NCBI RefSeq assembly: GCF_012275445.1
Contig: NZ_JAAZQK010000002.1
Coordinates: 434,001 to 498,000 of the forward strand
DNA: 64,000 nucleotides
Source: Rhizobacter sp. SG703
GTDB taxonomy: Bacteria; Pseudomonadota; Gammaproteobacteria; Burkholderiales; Burkholderiaceae_C
Direction: 5' to 3'
The position numbers were made by a program, and so were the translations under genes. Shown one piece after another: positions 53,321 to 61,992 of the stretch (positions are counted from its first letter, which is position 1; each line of letters begins with the position of its first letter). The notes under the pieces were generated by a model that saw only the letters and a program-made list of their open reading frames with translations, made no database searches and was not told the origin of the DNA.

Positions 53321-56300
53321 TCAGCGGAAATCGCGACTTCTCGCCACCAGGCCGCCGAGCAGCGATGTGTGGTCGATCATCTTGACCGCCAGCAGGTGCA
53401 TCACGTCGCCCTGGCGCTGCCACTGGCCGTAGACCGTCAGCAGCCGCGAACCGAGCAGGGCCTGGCGCTGGGTTTCGAACACCCGCGGCCAGACGATGAT
53501 GTTGACCGCGCCGGTCTCGTCTTCGAGCGTGACGAAGATGGTGCCCTTGGCGGTCTGCGGCCGCTGCCGGTGCGTGACCAGCCCGCTCGCGCGCGCCAGC
53601 CGGCCGTCGGGGTAGCCGCGCAGCACCGCCGCGGTCTGCACCTGGAAGGCTTCGAGCTGCGGGCGCAGCAGCGCGAGCGGGTGGCGCTTCAGCGTCAGCC
53701 CGAGCGCCTGGTAGTCGGCCAGCGTCTCGTCGGCCTCGGCCGGCTCGGGCAGCTGCAGCGCGGGCTCGTCGACGCGGGTGCGGCTCAGCATCGCGGTGGG
53801 CCGGGTGTCGACGCCGGCCACCGCCCAGGCCGCCTGGTGGCGGTGGCCGCTCAGGCTGCGCAGTGCATCGGCCTGCGCCAGCGACTGCAGCTCGTGCGCA
53901 TTCAGCCCGGCGCGCCGCGCCAGGTCTTCGGGGCTCGCGAAGGGGCCGTGCTCGCGGGCCGTGGCAATGCGCCGGGCCGCGGCCTCCGACAGGCCGCCGA
54001 CGCGGTTCAGCCCCAGCCGCACCGGCCGCAGCCCGTCGCCGTGCGTGCGCGGCTCGTCCAGCGGCCACTCCAGCGCGCAGTCCCATTCGCTGCAGTCGAC
54101 ATCCACCGGGCGCACCTCGACCCCGTGCTCGCGCGCATCGCGCACCAGCTGCGCCGGGCCGTAGAAGCCCATCGGCAGGCTGTTCAGCAACGCGGCCAGG
54201 AAGGCATCGGGGTGGTGGCGCTTGATCCAGCTGCTGTTGTAGGCGAGCAGCGCGAAGCCGGCCGCATGGCTTTCGGGAAAGCCGTACTCGCCGAAGCCCT
54301 CCATCTGCTTGAAGATGCGCTCGGCGTAGTCGAGCGTGTAGCCGTTGGCGACCATGCGGCCGACCAGCCGTTCATGGAAGGGCCCGAGCCCGCCCTTGCG
54401 CTTCCAGGCCGCCATCGCACGGCGCAGCTGGTCGGCTTCGCCCTGCGTGAAGTCGGCGGCCAGCATCGCGATCTGCATCACCTGCTCCTGGAAGATCGGC
54501 ACGCCCTTCGTGCGCTCCAGTGCGGGCCAGAGCTTCTCGGGGCAGTCGATCTCCTTGATCGGCAGGTTGCGGTTCTTCAGGTAGGGGTGGACCATGCCGC
54601 CCTGGATCGGCCCGGGCCGCACGATCGCCACCTCGACCACCAGGTCGTAGTACTTGCGCGGCTGCAGGCGCGGCAGCATGCTCATCTGCGCCCGGCTTTC
54701 GATCTGGAACACGCCGATGGTGTCGGCCTTGCAGATCATGTCGTAGGTGGCCTCATCGCCCTCGGCGATGTCCTGCATGCGGAACGGATGGCCCTTCTTG
54801 TGGCCGATGAACTCGAGCGCGCGGCGCAGCGCGCTGAGCATGCCGAGCGCGAGGATGTCGACCTTGATGAGCCCGAGCGCGTCGAGGTCGTCCTTGTCCC
54901 ACTGCACGACGCTGCGCTGGTCCATCGCGGCGTTCTCGACCGGCACCAGTTGCTCGATCTGGTCGCGCGCGATCACGAAGCCGCCCGGGTGCTGGCTCAG
55001 GTGGCGCGGAAAACCCACCAGCATGCCGGTGAGTTCGGCCCATTGGCGCACTACCAGCGAGTCGGGGTCGAAGCCGTTCTCGCGCAGCCGGTCGGCGCTG
55101 ATGCCGCGGCCGTCGAACCACTGCTGGCTCTTCGACAGCGCATCGATGCGCTGCAGGTCGATGCCGAGCGCGCGGCCGACATCGCGCACCGCGCTGCGCG
55201 GGCGGTAGCTGATGATCACCGCGGTGAGCGCCGCGCGGTGGCGGCCGTACTTGCCGTAGATGTACTGGATGACCTCCTCGCGGCGCTGGTGCTCGAAGTC
55301 GATGTCGATGTCGGGCGGCTCGTTGCGCTCGGCGCTGATGAAGCGGCCGAACAGCAGCGTCGCCCGCCCCGGATCGACCTCGGTCACTTCGAGGCAGTAG
55401 CACACCAGCGAGTTGGCCGCGCTGCCGCGGCCCTGGCACAGGATGTTGCGATCGCGCGCCCAGCGCACGATGTCGGCCACCGTCAGGAAGTAGGCCTCGT
55501 AGCCGAGCTGCTCGATCAGCGCGAGTTCGTCCTCGATCTGCCTGGCCCACTCGGGCTTCAGCCCGTTCGGAAAGCGCTTCGGCACGCCGGCGTAGGTGAG
55601 CCGGCGCAGGTGGGCGATCGGCGTGCTGCCCTCGGGCACGACCTCGCGCGGGTATTCGTACTTCAGCTCGGCCAGCGAGAAAGTGCATTGCGCGGCCAGC
55701 ACCAGCGTGTTGTCGAGCCACGCCGGCTCGTAGAGGCCGGCCAGCCGGCCGCGCGAGCGCAGGTACTGCTCGGCATTCGGCGCGAGCTGCAGCCCGCATT
55801 CGGCGAGCGGCAGCTTCAGCCGCGTGGCGGTCAGCGTGTCCTGCAGCGACTTGCGCGAGCGCAGGTGCATCAGCACGTCGCCGGCCGCGACCACTGGCAG
55901 GCCGACCCGCCGGGCGACGTCCGCCACGGTGGCGAGCAGTTCGTCGTCGCCGGGTCGGTGCAGGCGCTCGACGACCAGCGCGGCCCGCTCGTGGAACCAG
56001 GTCTTCAGCCACATCGCATGCGCGAACACCGTCTCGAACGGCTGCGAGGCCTCGGGCACCAGCAGCGCGAGGCAGTCGGGCAGGCCAGCCAGCGTCGGCG
56101 CATCGGGCACGCCGCCTTCGAGGTCGGACGGGTGGGCGCGGTAATGCCCCTTGTCGGCACGGCGCCGCGCGACGGTGATCCAGTGCGACAGGTTGCCGTA
56201 GCCGCGGCGCGTCTTCGCGAGCAGCACGAGCCGCGCATGCGGGGCGCCGTCGGCCGGCAGCGTGAGCCGGATCTCGCTGCCGATGATCAGGTGCAGCTGG

Positions 56301-56476
56301 CGGCGCTGCGCTTCGACATGCGCGCGCACGACGCCGGACAGCGAGCATTCGTCGGTGATCGCGAGCGCCGCGTAGCCGAGGTCGGCCGCACGGTTCACCA
56401 GCTCCTCGGGGTGCGAGGCGCCGGTGAGGAAGCTGAAGTTGCTGCGGCAGTGCAGCTCGGCGTAGGACGGAAGCAT
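53321..56476 (-). CDS. dnaE2: Error-prone DNA polymerase III alpha subunit DnaE2
   Basis: DnaE2 performs SOS-induced translesion synthesis, usually with ImuA and ImuB. I place the start at the ATG at 56476 (MLPSYAELHCRSNFSFLTGA, 1051 residues), the family's conserved beginning; an ATG at 56500 lies inside the LexA box. The PHP domain leads, followed by polymerase motifs such as GRGSAANSLVCYCLEVTEVD with PDIDIDFEHQRREEV (catalytic Asp pair), then tandem HhH and OB-fold regions, and the protein ends LGGLVARSRDFR. The beta-clamp-binding region and the short C-terminus distinguish it from DnaE1. No imuA or imuB is within the window. Confidence 0.94.
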   Translation of the reverse strand: MLPSYAELHCRSNFSFLTGASHPEELVNRAADLGYAALAITDECSLSGVVRAHVEAQRRQLHLIIGSEIRLTLPADGAPHARLVLLAKTRRGYGNLSHWITVARRRADKGHYRAHPSDLEGGVPDAPTLAGLPDCLALLVPEASQPFETVFAHAMWLKTWFHERAALVVERLHRPGDDELLATVADVARRVGLPVVAAGDVLMHLRSRKSLQDTLTATRLKLPLAECGLQLAPNAEQYLRSRGRLAGLYEPAWLDNTLVLAAQCTFSLAELKYEYPREVVPEGSTPIAHLRRLTYAGVPKRFPNGLKPEWARQIEDELALIEQLGYEAYFLTVADIVRWARDRNILCQGRGSAANSLVCYCLEVTEVDPGRATLLFGRFISAERNEPPDIDIDFEHQRREEVIQYIYGKYGRHRAALTAVIISYRPRSAVRDVGRALGIDLQRIDALSKSQQWFDGRGISADRLRENGFDPDSLVVRQWAELTGMLVGFPRHLSQHPGGFVIARDQIEQLVPVENAAMDQRSVVQWDKDDLDALGLIKVDILALGMLSALRRALEFIGHKKGHPFRMQDIAEGDEATYDMICKADTIGVFQIESRAQMSMLPRLQPRKYYDLVVEVAIVRPGPIQGGMVHPYLKNRNLPIKEIDCPEKLWPALERTKGVPIFQEQVMQIAMLAADFTQGEADQLRRAMAAWKRKGGLGPFHERLVGRMVANGYTLDYAERIFKQMEGFGEYGFPESHAAGFALLAYNSSWIKRHHPDAFLAALLNSLPMGFYGPAQLVRDAREHGVEVRPVDVDCSEWDCALEWPLDEPRTHGDGLRPVRLGLNRVGGLSEAAARRIATAREHGPFASPEDLARRAGLNAHELQSLAQADALRSLSGHRHQAAWAVAGVDTRPTAMLSRTRVDEPALQLPEPAEADETLADYQALGLTLKRHPLALLRPQLEAFQVQTAAVLRGYPDGRLARASGLVTHRQRPQTAKGTIFVTLEDETGAVNIIVWPRVFETQRQALLGSRLLTVYGQWQRQGDVMHLLAVKMIDHTSLLGGLVARSRDFR

Positions 56477-56487
56477 CTCTGAGAGGG

Positions 56488-56506
56488 ACTGTATGTTCAT
56501 ACAGTA
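56488..56506 (-). promoter_or_regulatory. LexA SOS box of dnaE2
   Basis: ACTGTATGTTCATACAGTA is a near-perfect 19-base palindrome containing CTGT-N8-ACAG, the gammaproteobacterial/betaproteobacterial LexA operator. It lies 12 bases upstream of the preferred dnaE2 start, so LexA would block transcription until DNA damage. This agrees with known SOS control of dnaE2. Confidence 0.9.
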
Positions 56507-56620
56507 TATGAAGCGCCCGCCGGACTGCAAACGTGTTCAGGACAGATGGACCGCCCACCAAGCTGCTCGTGGAGTCAGGCACGCGGCAGAATCGCTGCCC
56601 CTCCCGACGAGATCGCCCCG

Positions 56621-56980
56621 ATGCCCCACGCCTTCTGCCGGCCCCTGCGGCCGCTTCGCACGCTGTCCCTCGCAGCGGCGGCCGCCGCCGCGTCGTTCGG
56701 CTGCGCCTACCCGCGCACCATCCACGTCTACGACGAGGCCTGCCAGATCACGGCGCGCCAGATGGTGCTCGACGTGACGGAGGTCAACACGATCTCATCG
56801 TGCAGCGGCAACCACTGCGTCGTCCAGCTGGTGGGCCAGGCCGCGGTGCTGGCCGCCTCCACCGTGATCTCCGGCAGCATCGTCGTGACCGGCAACGTCG
56901 TCTACTGGCTCGAGAAGAAGCGTGACTGCCGGCCGAAGCCGGCGCCCTCCAACGCAATCGATGCAGGCACACCCGCATGA
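56621..56980 (+). CDS. Putative lipoprotein of unknown function
   Basis: The ATG at 56621 begins MPHAFCRPLRPLRTLSLAAA and continues to a lipobox-like ASFGC, giving a predicted lipoprotein of 119 residues. The mature part contains several Cys (EACQITARQM, CSGNHC) that could pair. A hydrophobic stretch (VLAASTVISGSIVVTGNVVY) may be a membrane segment, followed by a short basic tail. No family recognised. It stands alone, divergent from dnaE2. Confidence 0.65.
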   Translation: MPHAFCRPLRPLRTLSLAAAAAAASFGCAYPRTIHVYDEACQITARQMVLDVTEVNTISSCSGNHCVVQLVGQAAVLAASTVISGSIVVTGNVVYWLEKKRDCRPKPAPSNAIDAGTPA

Positions 56981-57305
56981 TCGTCCGGTCGTGATCGAGA
57001 GGAACCGGTTCGAGGAAGCCGGTTGCGCGCTGGTGCCTGCGGTCCGGCGCTGCGCGCCTGGTCCGAGAAGGAAGGCGTGCTGTTCGTTCAAGCGCCGGTC
57101 GACTTCCTGGCGCAACTGGTTGCCGTGCGCGTCCACCTCGACGCCTGCACCGCGCAGGACGGGCCGCTGCGTACCGTCCCCGGCACCAGCCGTCGCCGGG
57201 TGTTGCATTTCCTGTTTGCACCGCGACACCCACCGCACGGCCTGCGATGGCACCATGCGGCGTAGCCCACCGCACGCCTCCACCATGGCCGAGGCGCCAC
57301 CGACC
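56981..57305 (+). other. Intergenic region without recognised gene
   Basis: About 320 bases lie between the lipoprotein and the PPOX gene. Short open frames are present on both strands but none has a good start, a ribosome binding site or family features. One plus-strand frame (57023-57265) has a run that looks protein-like (VDFLAQLVAVRVHLDAC) but no homology I can name. I see no terminator or promoter. Confidence 0.4.
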
Positions 57306-57944
57306 ATGTCAGATCCGAACCCTTCTCCCGCGGCGTTCACCGTCGGCAACCTGGCGACACTCGAAACGCTGTTCGCCCCGGTCGGCGAAGCGTCGATCCG
57401 CAAGGAGGTGCCGTCGCTGCACCCGGTGTACCGCCGCTGGCTCGAAGCCGCGCCGTTCGCGGTGCTCGCCACCAGCGGCCCGGGCGGGCTCGACGCCTCG
57501 CCGCGCGGCGACCCGGCCCCGCTCGTCACCGTGCAGGACGAGCACACGCTGCTGCTGCCCGAGCGGCGCGGCAACAACCGCATCGACAGCCTGCGCAACA
57601 TCGTCGCCGACCCGCGCGTCGCGCTGCTGTTCATGATCCCCGGCGTCGGAGAGACGCTGCGCGTCAACGGCCGCGCCCACCTCAGCGTCGACCCTGCGCT
57701 GCTCCAGCGGCTCGCGATGGACGGCCGCCCGCCGACCTGCGTGATCGTCGTGCACATCGAGACGGTGCTGTTCCAGTGCGCCCGCGCGCTGCAGCGCTCG
57801 AAGCTGTGGGCACCGCCCGCCTCCGATGCCCGCAGCACGGTGCCGTCGGCCGGCGCGATGCTGGCCGCGCTCACCGACGATGCGATCGACGGCGACGCCT
57901 ATGACCGCGCGTTGCCCGAGCGGCAGCGCGGCACGCTGTACTGA
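57306..57944 (+). CDS. Pyridoxamine 5'-phosphate oxidase family flavoprotein
   Basis: The 212-residue product (ATG at 57306; 57285 is possible) has the split-barrel fold of PPOX-type FMN-binding proteins. Characteristic stretches are FAVLATSGPGGLDASPRGDP near residue 55, LLLPERRGNNRIDSLRNIVA near 85 (FMN-phosphate contacts), and GVGETLRVNGRAHLSVDP near 120. It matches the MSMEG_1061-like group, which reduces or oxidises F420/FMN-linked substrates; the real substrate is unknown. It is followed after 16 bases by the GNAT remnant, so the two may have been one transcript. Confidence 0.88.
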   Translation: MSDPNPSPAAFTVGNLATLETLFAPVGEASIRKEVPSLHPVYRRWLEAAPFAVLATSGPGGLDASPRGDPAPLVTVQDEHTLLLPERRGNNRIDSLRNIVADPRVALLFMIPGVGETLRVNGRAHLSVDPALLQRLAMDGRPPTCVIVVHIETVLFQCARALQRSKLWAPPASDARSTVPSAGAMLAALTDDAIDGDAYDRALPERQRGTLY

Positions 57945-57960
57945 CACCGTCGGCTTCACG

Positions 57961-58340
57961 ATGACGACCCCGCCCCCTTCCCCCGCCTCGGTCACGCTGC
58001 GCACCGAGCGGCTGCTGCTGCGCCCCTTGCACGACGACGACGCGGCCACGCTGCTGGCGATCTTCGGCGACCCCGAGGCTATGCGCTACTGGAGCGTCCC
58101 CGCCTGGACGAGCCTCGACCAGGCGCACGCGATGCTCGGGCGCGACCGCGCCGAGCGGGCCGCCGGCACCCACCTGCGCCTCGGCCTCGAGCGGCGGGAC
58201 GACGGCGCGCTGATCGGCGTGTGCACGCTGTTCAACCTGAGCGCCACCTGCCGCCGCGCCGAGGTCGGCTATGCGCTCGCCCGGGCCGCCTGGGGCCAGG
58301 GCCACATGAACGAGGCGCTGCGCGCGCTGCTGCGGCATCC
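57961..58340 (+). pseudogene. GNAT N-acetyltransferase, 3' end lost
   Basis: The ATG at 57961 begins a good RimJ-like GNAT domain: TLRTERLLLRPLHDDDAATL, then IFGDPEAMRYWSVPAW, GALIGVCTLFNL and the acetyl-CoA motif YALARAAWGQGHMNEALRALL. Homology ends at about 58335, before the remaining acetyl-CoA-binding strand and last helices. After that point the frame reads Arg/Pro-rich noise (RHPADERVRKRPPL) and runs to 58563 within the next gene. A deletion fused the gene to unrelated DNA, so about 40-50 residues are missing. A functional short form is unlikely. Confidence 0.75.
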
Positions 58341-58418
58341 GGCGGATGAACGTGTCCGGAAACGGCCACCGCTGACCCGCCATCGCCCCTACGCTGGGTT
58401 CGTCAACCGGAGATCACG

Positions 58419-58853
58419 ATGGCCTCGATCCGCAAGCAAGTCTCGATCAACGTCCCCGCCGGGCAGCTGTGGAATGCGGTGCGCGATGTCGGCGCGCTGC
58501 ACACCCGGCTGGTCCCCGGCTTCGTCACCGATTGCCGGCTGGAAGACGGTGCCCGCGTCGTGACCTTCGCGAACGGCGTGGTGGCCCGCGAGCTGATCGT
58601 CGACCTGGACGACACCGCGCGCCGGCTGGTCTGGAGCGCGGTCGGCGGCCGGCTCACGCACCACAATGCGTCGGTGCAGGTCTTCGACGAAGCCGATGAC
58701 GAAGGCGCCTGCCGCCTGGTGTGGATCGCCGACCTGCTGCCCCATGCGATGGCCCCGGCGATCGCCGAGATGATCGAGCAGGGCCTGCAGGCGATGAAGG
58801 CGGCGCTGGAATCCGCCGAGTCATCGCGCCACAATGAGCCCCCTCCTGTTTGA
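58419..58853 (+). CDS. SRPBCC family (polyketide cyclase/lipid-transfer-like) protein
   Basis: The 144-residue protein shows the START/Bet v 1-like pattern: N-terminal strand and helix MASIRKQVSINVPAGQLWNA followed by VRDVGALHTRLVPGFVTD, curved strands (ARVVTFANGVVARELIVDLD, RLVWSAVGGRLTHHNASVQV), and a C-terminal long helix (PAIAEMIEQGLQAMKAALE). These proteins hold hydrophobic ligands in a cavity; the ligand here is unknown. The next gene, a VOC protein, starts 21 bases later and may be co-expressed. Confidence 0.88.
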   Translation: MASIRKQVSINVPAGQLWNAVRDVGALHTRLVPGFVTDCRLEDGARVVTFANGVVARELIVDLDDTARRLVWSAVGGRLTHHNASVQVFDEADDEGACRLVWIADLLPHAMAPAIAEMIEQGLQAMKAALESAESSRHNEPPPV

Positions 58854-58874
58854 GCGGCTGAAAGGAAGGCCTCG

Positions 58875-59246
58875 ATGATCTTCGACCACATCGGCTTCAA
58901 CGTCAGCGACTTCGCCACGATGCGCAGCTTCCTCACCGCGTCGCTGGAACCGCTGGGCATCGGCATCGTGAAGGAAGCCGACGGCTGGGCCATGATCGGC
59001 CGCGACGGCAAGGGCCAGTTCTGGTTCGGCAGCTTCGGTGCGCCGCCAGGGCCGATCCACCTCGCGTTCGCCGCGCAAGACCGCGAGCAGGTGCGCCGCT
59101 TCCATGCCGCCGCGCTGGCCGCCGGCGCGAAGGACAACGGCGCCCCCGGCCTGCGCCCGCACTACCACCCGAACTACTACGGCGCCTTCGTGATCGGCCC
59201 GGACGGGCACAACTTCGAGGCGGTCTGCCACAACCCGCAGGCGTAG
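58875..59246 (+). CDS. VOC family (glyoxalase/bleomycin resistance-like) protein
   Basis: The 123-residue protein is a single VOC module pair: MIFDHIGFNVSDFATMRSFL with the first His metal ligand, FAAQDREQVRRFHAAALAAG in the second half, and the typical C-terminus YYGAFVIGPDGHNFEAVCHN with a late Glu ligand. Family members include glyoxalases, dioxygenases and antibiotic-binding proteins. The ribosome binding site AAGGAAGG precedes the ATG. Substrate is unknown. Confidence 0.9.
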   Translation: MIFDHIGFNVSDFATMRSFLTASLEPLGIGIVKEADGWAMIGRDGKGQFWFGSFGAPPGPIHLAFAAQDREQVRRFHAAALAAGAKDNGAPGLRPHYHPNYYGAFVIGPDGHNFEAVCHNPQA

Positions 59247-59262
59247 CCGGGCACCCGCACGC

Positions 59263-61977
59263 TCAAGCCACGAACCGGCACGACGACGCCGGCGTGCGCG
59301 TGTCCATGTTGCGCCCGCGGTTCAGGTGGTCGTCGATCTCGGCGGCGCAGCCGAGCATGCGCGGCACCAGGAAGACCGTGAATGCCGCCGTCTCCAGGTC
59401 GCGTTCGGCCACCTCGCCGCGCCGCAGCCGCTTCCACAGCATCTTCAGCAGCAGCGACGCGATCACCGCATCGACGTTGACGCAACAGACATTGCGCGAC
59501 ACGCCGGCGTCGAACAGCGCCTGCACCAGCGCGCGGTAATACGCGTGGAACACGTTGTGCTCGCCGCGCTGCTCGAACAGCTGCGCGATGAAGACTTCGC
59601 GCGGATCGTGGTTGACTGGCTTGTCCTTGAAGACCGGGTGGTTCACGCCCGGCAACTTCGCGATGTCGGTGCTGCCGATGCTGCGGCGTTCGGCCTTGTA
59701 GCTCGCATAGCGCTGCGCGGTGCGCCACGCGAGCGCCGCCAGGTCGATGCCGTGCTCCGGATCGCCCGGGTCGGCGAGGCGGGTGTCGCGGAACTGCTCG
59801 TTCAGGAACGCGATGCCTTCGTGGCCGTTGCCGCCGTGCGCATAGCCGGTGTGGGTCAGGAAGCCCATCAGCGCCTTGTTCAGCTGCACGCGCTGCGCCG
59901 CCTCGGGCCCGTCGGCCGACACCGCCCCCTTCGCGCCCTGCGCCGAGATCGCCCCCGGGCCATTCGTCAGCAGCAGGCCGAACAGCGTCTGGAACACGAA
60001 CAGGTCGTCGTCGACCGGCGGCAGCCCGATCAGCGCCGCGAACGCGGTCTCGGCAAGCGAACAGCGGCCGAGCAGCTGCGCATCGTCGAAGCCGCAGAAG
60101 TGCCCGTCGTGGTGCCGCGTGTCCGGCGCCGACGCGCCGATCAGCGTGCCGAACAAGGCCATCCACCACGGCAGGTTCTCGGCGGTTAGGCGAGACACGC
60201 GCTTGGCCATCAACGGCGTCCAGGCCAGCGTCGTCGTGGTGGCGGCGAGCACCGCATCAGCGGTCGGATGGCCGGGCAGCGCACGCAGCCAGCGCAGCAG
60301 CACGGATTTGGCGCCACGCGCATCGAGCGCGGCCAGCAGCGCCTGGCCACGCGCATCCGGGGCCGCACCGACCAGCCCCTCGCAGCCGAGGATGTCGACC
60401 TTGCCGAGGTCGAAGCGCTCGTCCTGCGGGTCTTTCAGGCCGGCCGCGGCGAAGCGGTCGATCAGCAACCGGGCCGCCTCGCGCGCGCCCTGCTGGCAAC
60501 GCGGTCCGACGATCGCGACGGCCGCCGCGATCACCGCATTCGGCGCGTTGCCGGCCTCGCGCGCGGCCTGCGCCGCGGCCAGCGCCGGCGTGCCATGCAG
60601 GTTGACGTGCGCGGCCACCGCGGTCGCGACCAGGCGCCGGTCGTTCTCGTCGCCGACCTCGTGCAGCAGCGCGAGCTTGACGAGCGACTCGAAGGCCAGC
60701 GTCGCCGCCTGCAGCATCGAGACGCCGTACAGGCTGCCGAGCTGCGTCTGCGCGTCCATCTGCGACGCGCCGGACGCATCCTTCATCGCCTGCCGCGGCA
60801 GGGTGCCGCCGACCTGCCGGTTCACCTGCTCGACCTGCGCGCCATAGGGCGCGGCCGGCGCCACCACCTGCAGCGCGAGCGAGGCCGGCAGCGCGAGCCC
60901 GGCATCGGAGGCGAACCACGGCTTCAGCACCAGGCTGCCCTCGGGCTCGAAATCGGGCAGGGTCGCGTTGGCCCGCATCACCGCCATCAGCGCGCCCGGG
61001 ATGTGCGCGATGTTGGTGACCAGCGCGCCGCGCGCCGAGAAGCGCGGCTCCTCGGGCGTGAAGATGCCGTCGACGCCGAACTTGTCCATGAACCAGCGCT
61101 CCTTCGCGCGGGCGTCGTCCTCGCAGCCGGCCATCGCGCCGGCATGGCCGACCGCGCGGGTCAGCCGGCTCTTCCAGCGGCCGACCACGCAGGCCACGAC
61201 CGGCTTCGTGAACCGGGCGTCGAGCTCGTAGGTGCCGCCCGGCTCGCAGTACAGCACCGCGGCCTTGCTGCGCGCGTCGTTGGCGAGCGCGAACGCGAAC
61301 TCCGGCGCGGCATAGTGGATGTAGACGTCCTTGCCGCTGGAGATCACGGTGGTCGTGCCCCAGCCGCTCATGCGCAGGTACTGCGCGATGGTCGTCGAGA
61401 AGCCGCCGGAGTTCGAGAAGATCGCGATCGAGCCCGGGCGCAGCGTGTCGCCCGGGGCGTCGCCGCCGAGCGCCCCGCCGATGCGCACCCGGTTCCAGGC
61501 ATCGGCCACGCCCAGCCCGTTGGCACCGAAGATGTCGACGCCGGCCTGCTGGCCCATCGCGCGGATCTCGCGCGCATCGTGCACCGCGATCTTCTCGGTG
61601 ACGACGAACACCTTCTTCAGCTGCGGGTTCACGCGGATCAGCTCGGCCACCCCGTCGCGCGCGGCCGCCGGCGGCAGGTAGACCACGCCGCAGTTGAAGC
61701 GGTGGCCGGCCTGCAGCCCGTCGCGCACGTTGTTGTAGACCGGGATGTCGCCGGCCGCGGTGGCGAGCACCTGCCCGCCCTTGCCGGGCGCGGTGCCGAA
61801 CACCACGTTGCCGCCCGACCAGGCATGGCCGACCGGCGTCACGTCGCTCGATTCGGCGCCGAGGATGTTGAGCACGCAGACGCGGTCGTCGCGCGTCGCG
61901 ATCTGCGCGAGCGAGCTGATGCCGACGTAGTACCTGAAATCGCCGACGCCTTGTTTCTGCAATGGATTCATCTGCAT
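59263..61977 (-). CDS. ATP-citrate-lyase-like fusion: SucD-type CoA ligase plus citrate-synthase-like domains
   Basis: The 904-residue product joins a succinyl-CoA-synthetase alpha-like part (residues about 10-340; CoA-binding FSNSGGFSTTIAQYL, phospho-histidine His278 in VGHAGAMAG) to a citrate-synthase-like part (about 590-890). The latter has His780 in LPGVNHPVFKDK and Asp836 in CVNVDAVIAS, matching two of the three catalytic residues of citryl-CoA lyase domains. The third, His in the DHGPA motif, is Asn672 in LTNGPGAIS. A region at about 400-560 also looks citrate-synthase-like and makes the protein about 300 residues longer than AclB. With the adjacent ATP-grasp gene it forms an ATP-citrate-lyase-like complex, but the lost His suggests a changed reaction or substrate. 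Confidence 0.8.
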   Translation of the reverse strand: MQMNPLQKQGVGDFRYYVGISSLAQIATRDDRVCVLNILGAESSDVTPVGHAWSGGNVVFGTAPGKGGQVLATAAGDIPVYNNVRDGLQAGHRFNCGVVYLPPAAARDGVAELIRVNPQLKKVFVVTEKIAVHDAREIRAMGQQAGVDIFGANGLGVADAWNRVRIGGALGGDAPGDTLRPGSIAIFSNSGGFSTTIAQYLRMSGWGTTTVISSGKDVYIHYAAPEFAFALANDARSKAAVLYCEPGGTYELDARFTKPVVACVVGRWKSRLTRAVGHAGAMAGCEDDARAKERWFMDKFGVDGIFTPEEPRFSARGALVTNIAHIPGALMAVMRANATLPDFEPEGSLVLKPWFASDAGLALPASLALQVVAPAAPYGAQVEQVNRQVGGTLPRQAMKDASGASQMDAQTQLGSLYGVSMLQAATLAFESLVKLALLHEVGDENDRRLVATAVAAHVNLHGTPALAAAQAAREAGNAPNAVIAAAVAIVGPRCQQGAREAARLLIDRFAAAGLKDPQDERFDLGKVDILGCEGLVGAAPDARGQALLAALDARGAKSVLLRWLRALPGHPTADAVLAATTTTLAWTPLMAKRVSRLTAENLPWWMALFGTLIGASAPDTRHHDGHFCGFDDAQLLGRCSLAETAFAALIGLPPVDDDLFVFQTLFGLLLTNGPGAISAQGAKGAVSADGPEAAQRVQLNKALMGFLTHTGYAHGGNGHEGIAFLNEQFRDTRLADPGDPEHGIDLAALAWRTAQRYASYKAERRSIGSTDIAKLPGVNHPVFKDKPVNHDPREVFIAQLFEQRGEHNVFHAYYRALVQALFDAGVSRNVCCVNVDAVIASLLLKMLWKRLRRGEVAERDLETAAFTVFLVPRMLGCAAEIDDHLNRGRNMDTRTPASSCRFVA

Positions 61978-61992
61978 GGGGGTCCTCTCTCG

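Noticed and set aside
53228-56482. Plus-strand open frame of over 1000 codons opposite dnaE2
   Set aside because: No start signal or family feature; composition is that of a shadow frame, while dnaE2 on the other strand has all polymerase motifs.
57023-57265. Small plus-strand gene between the lipoprotein and PPOX genes
   Set aside because: No ribosome binding site, no recognisable family, and Arg-rich ends; probably non-coding.
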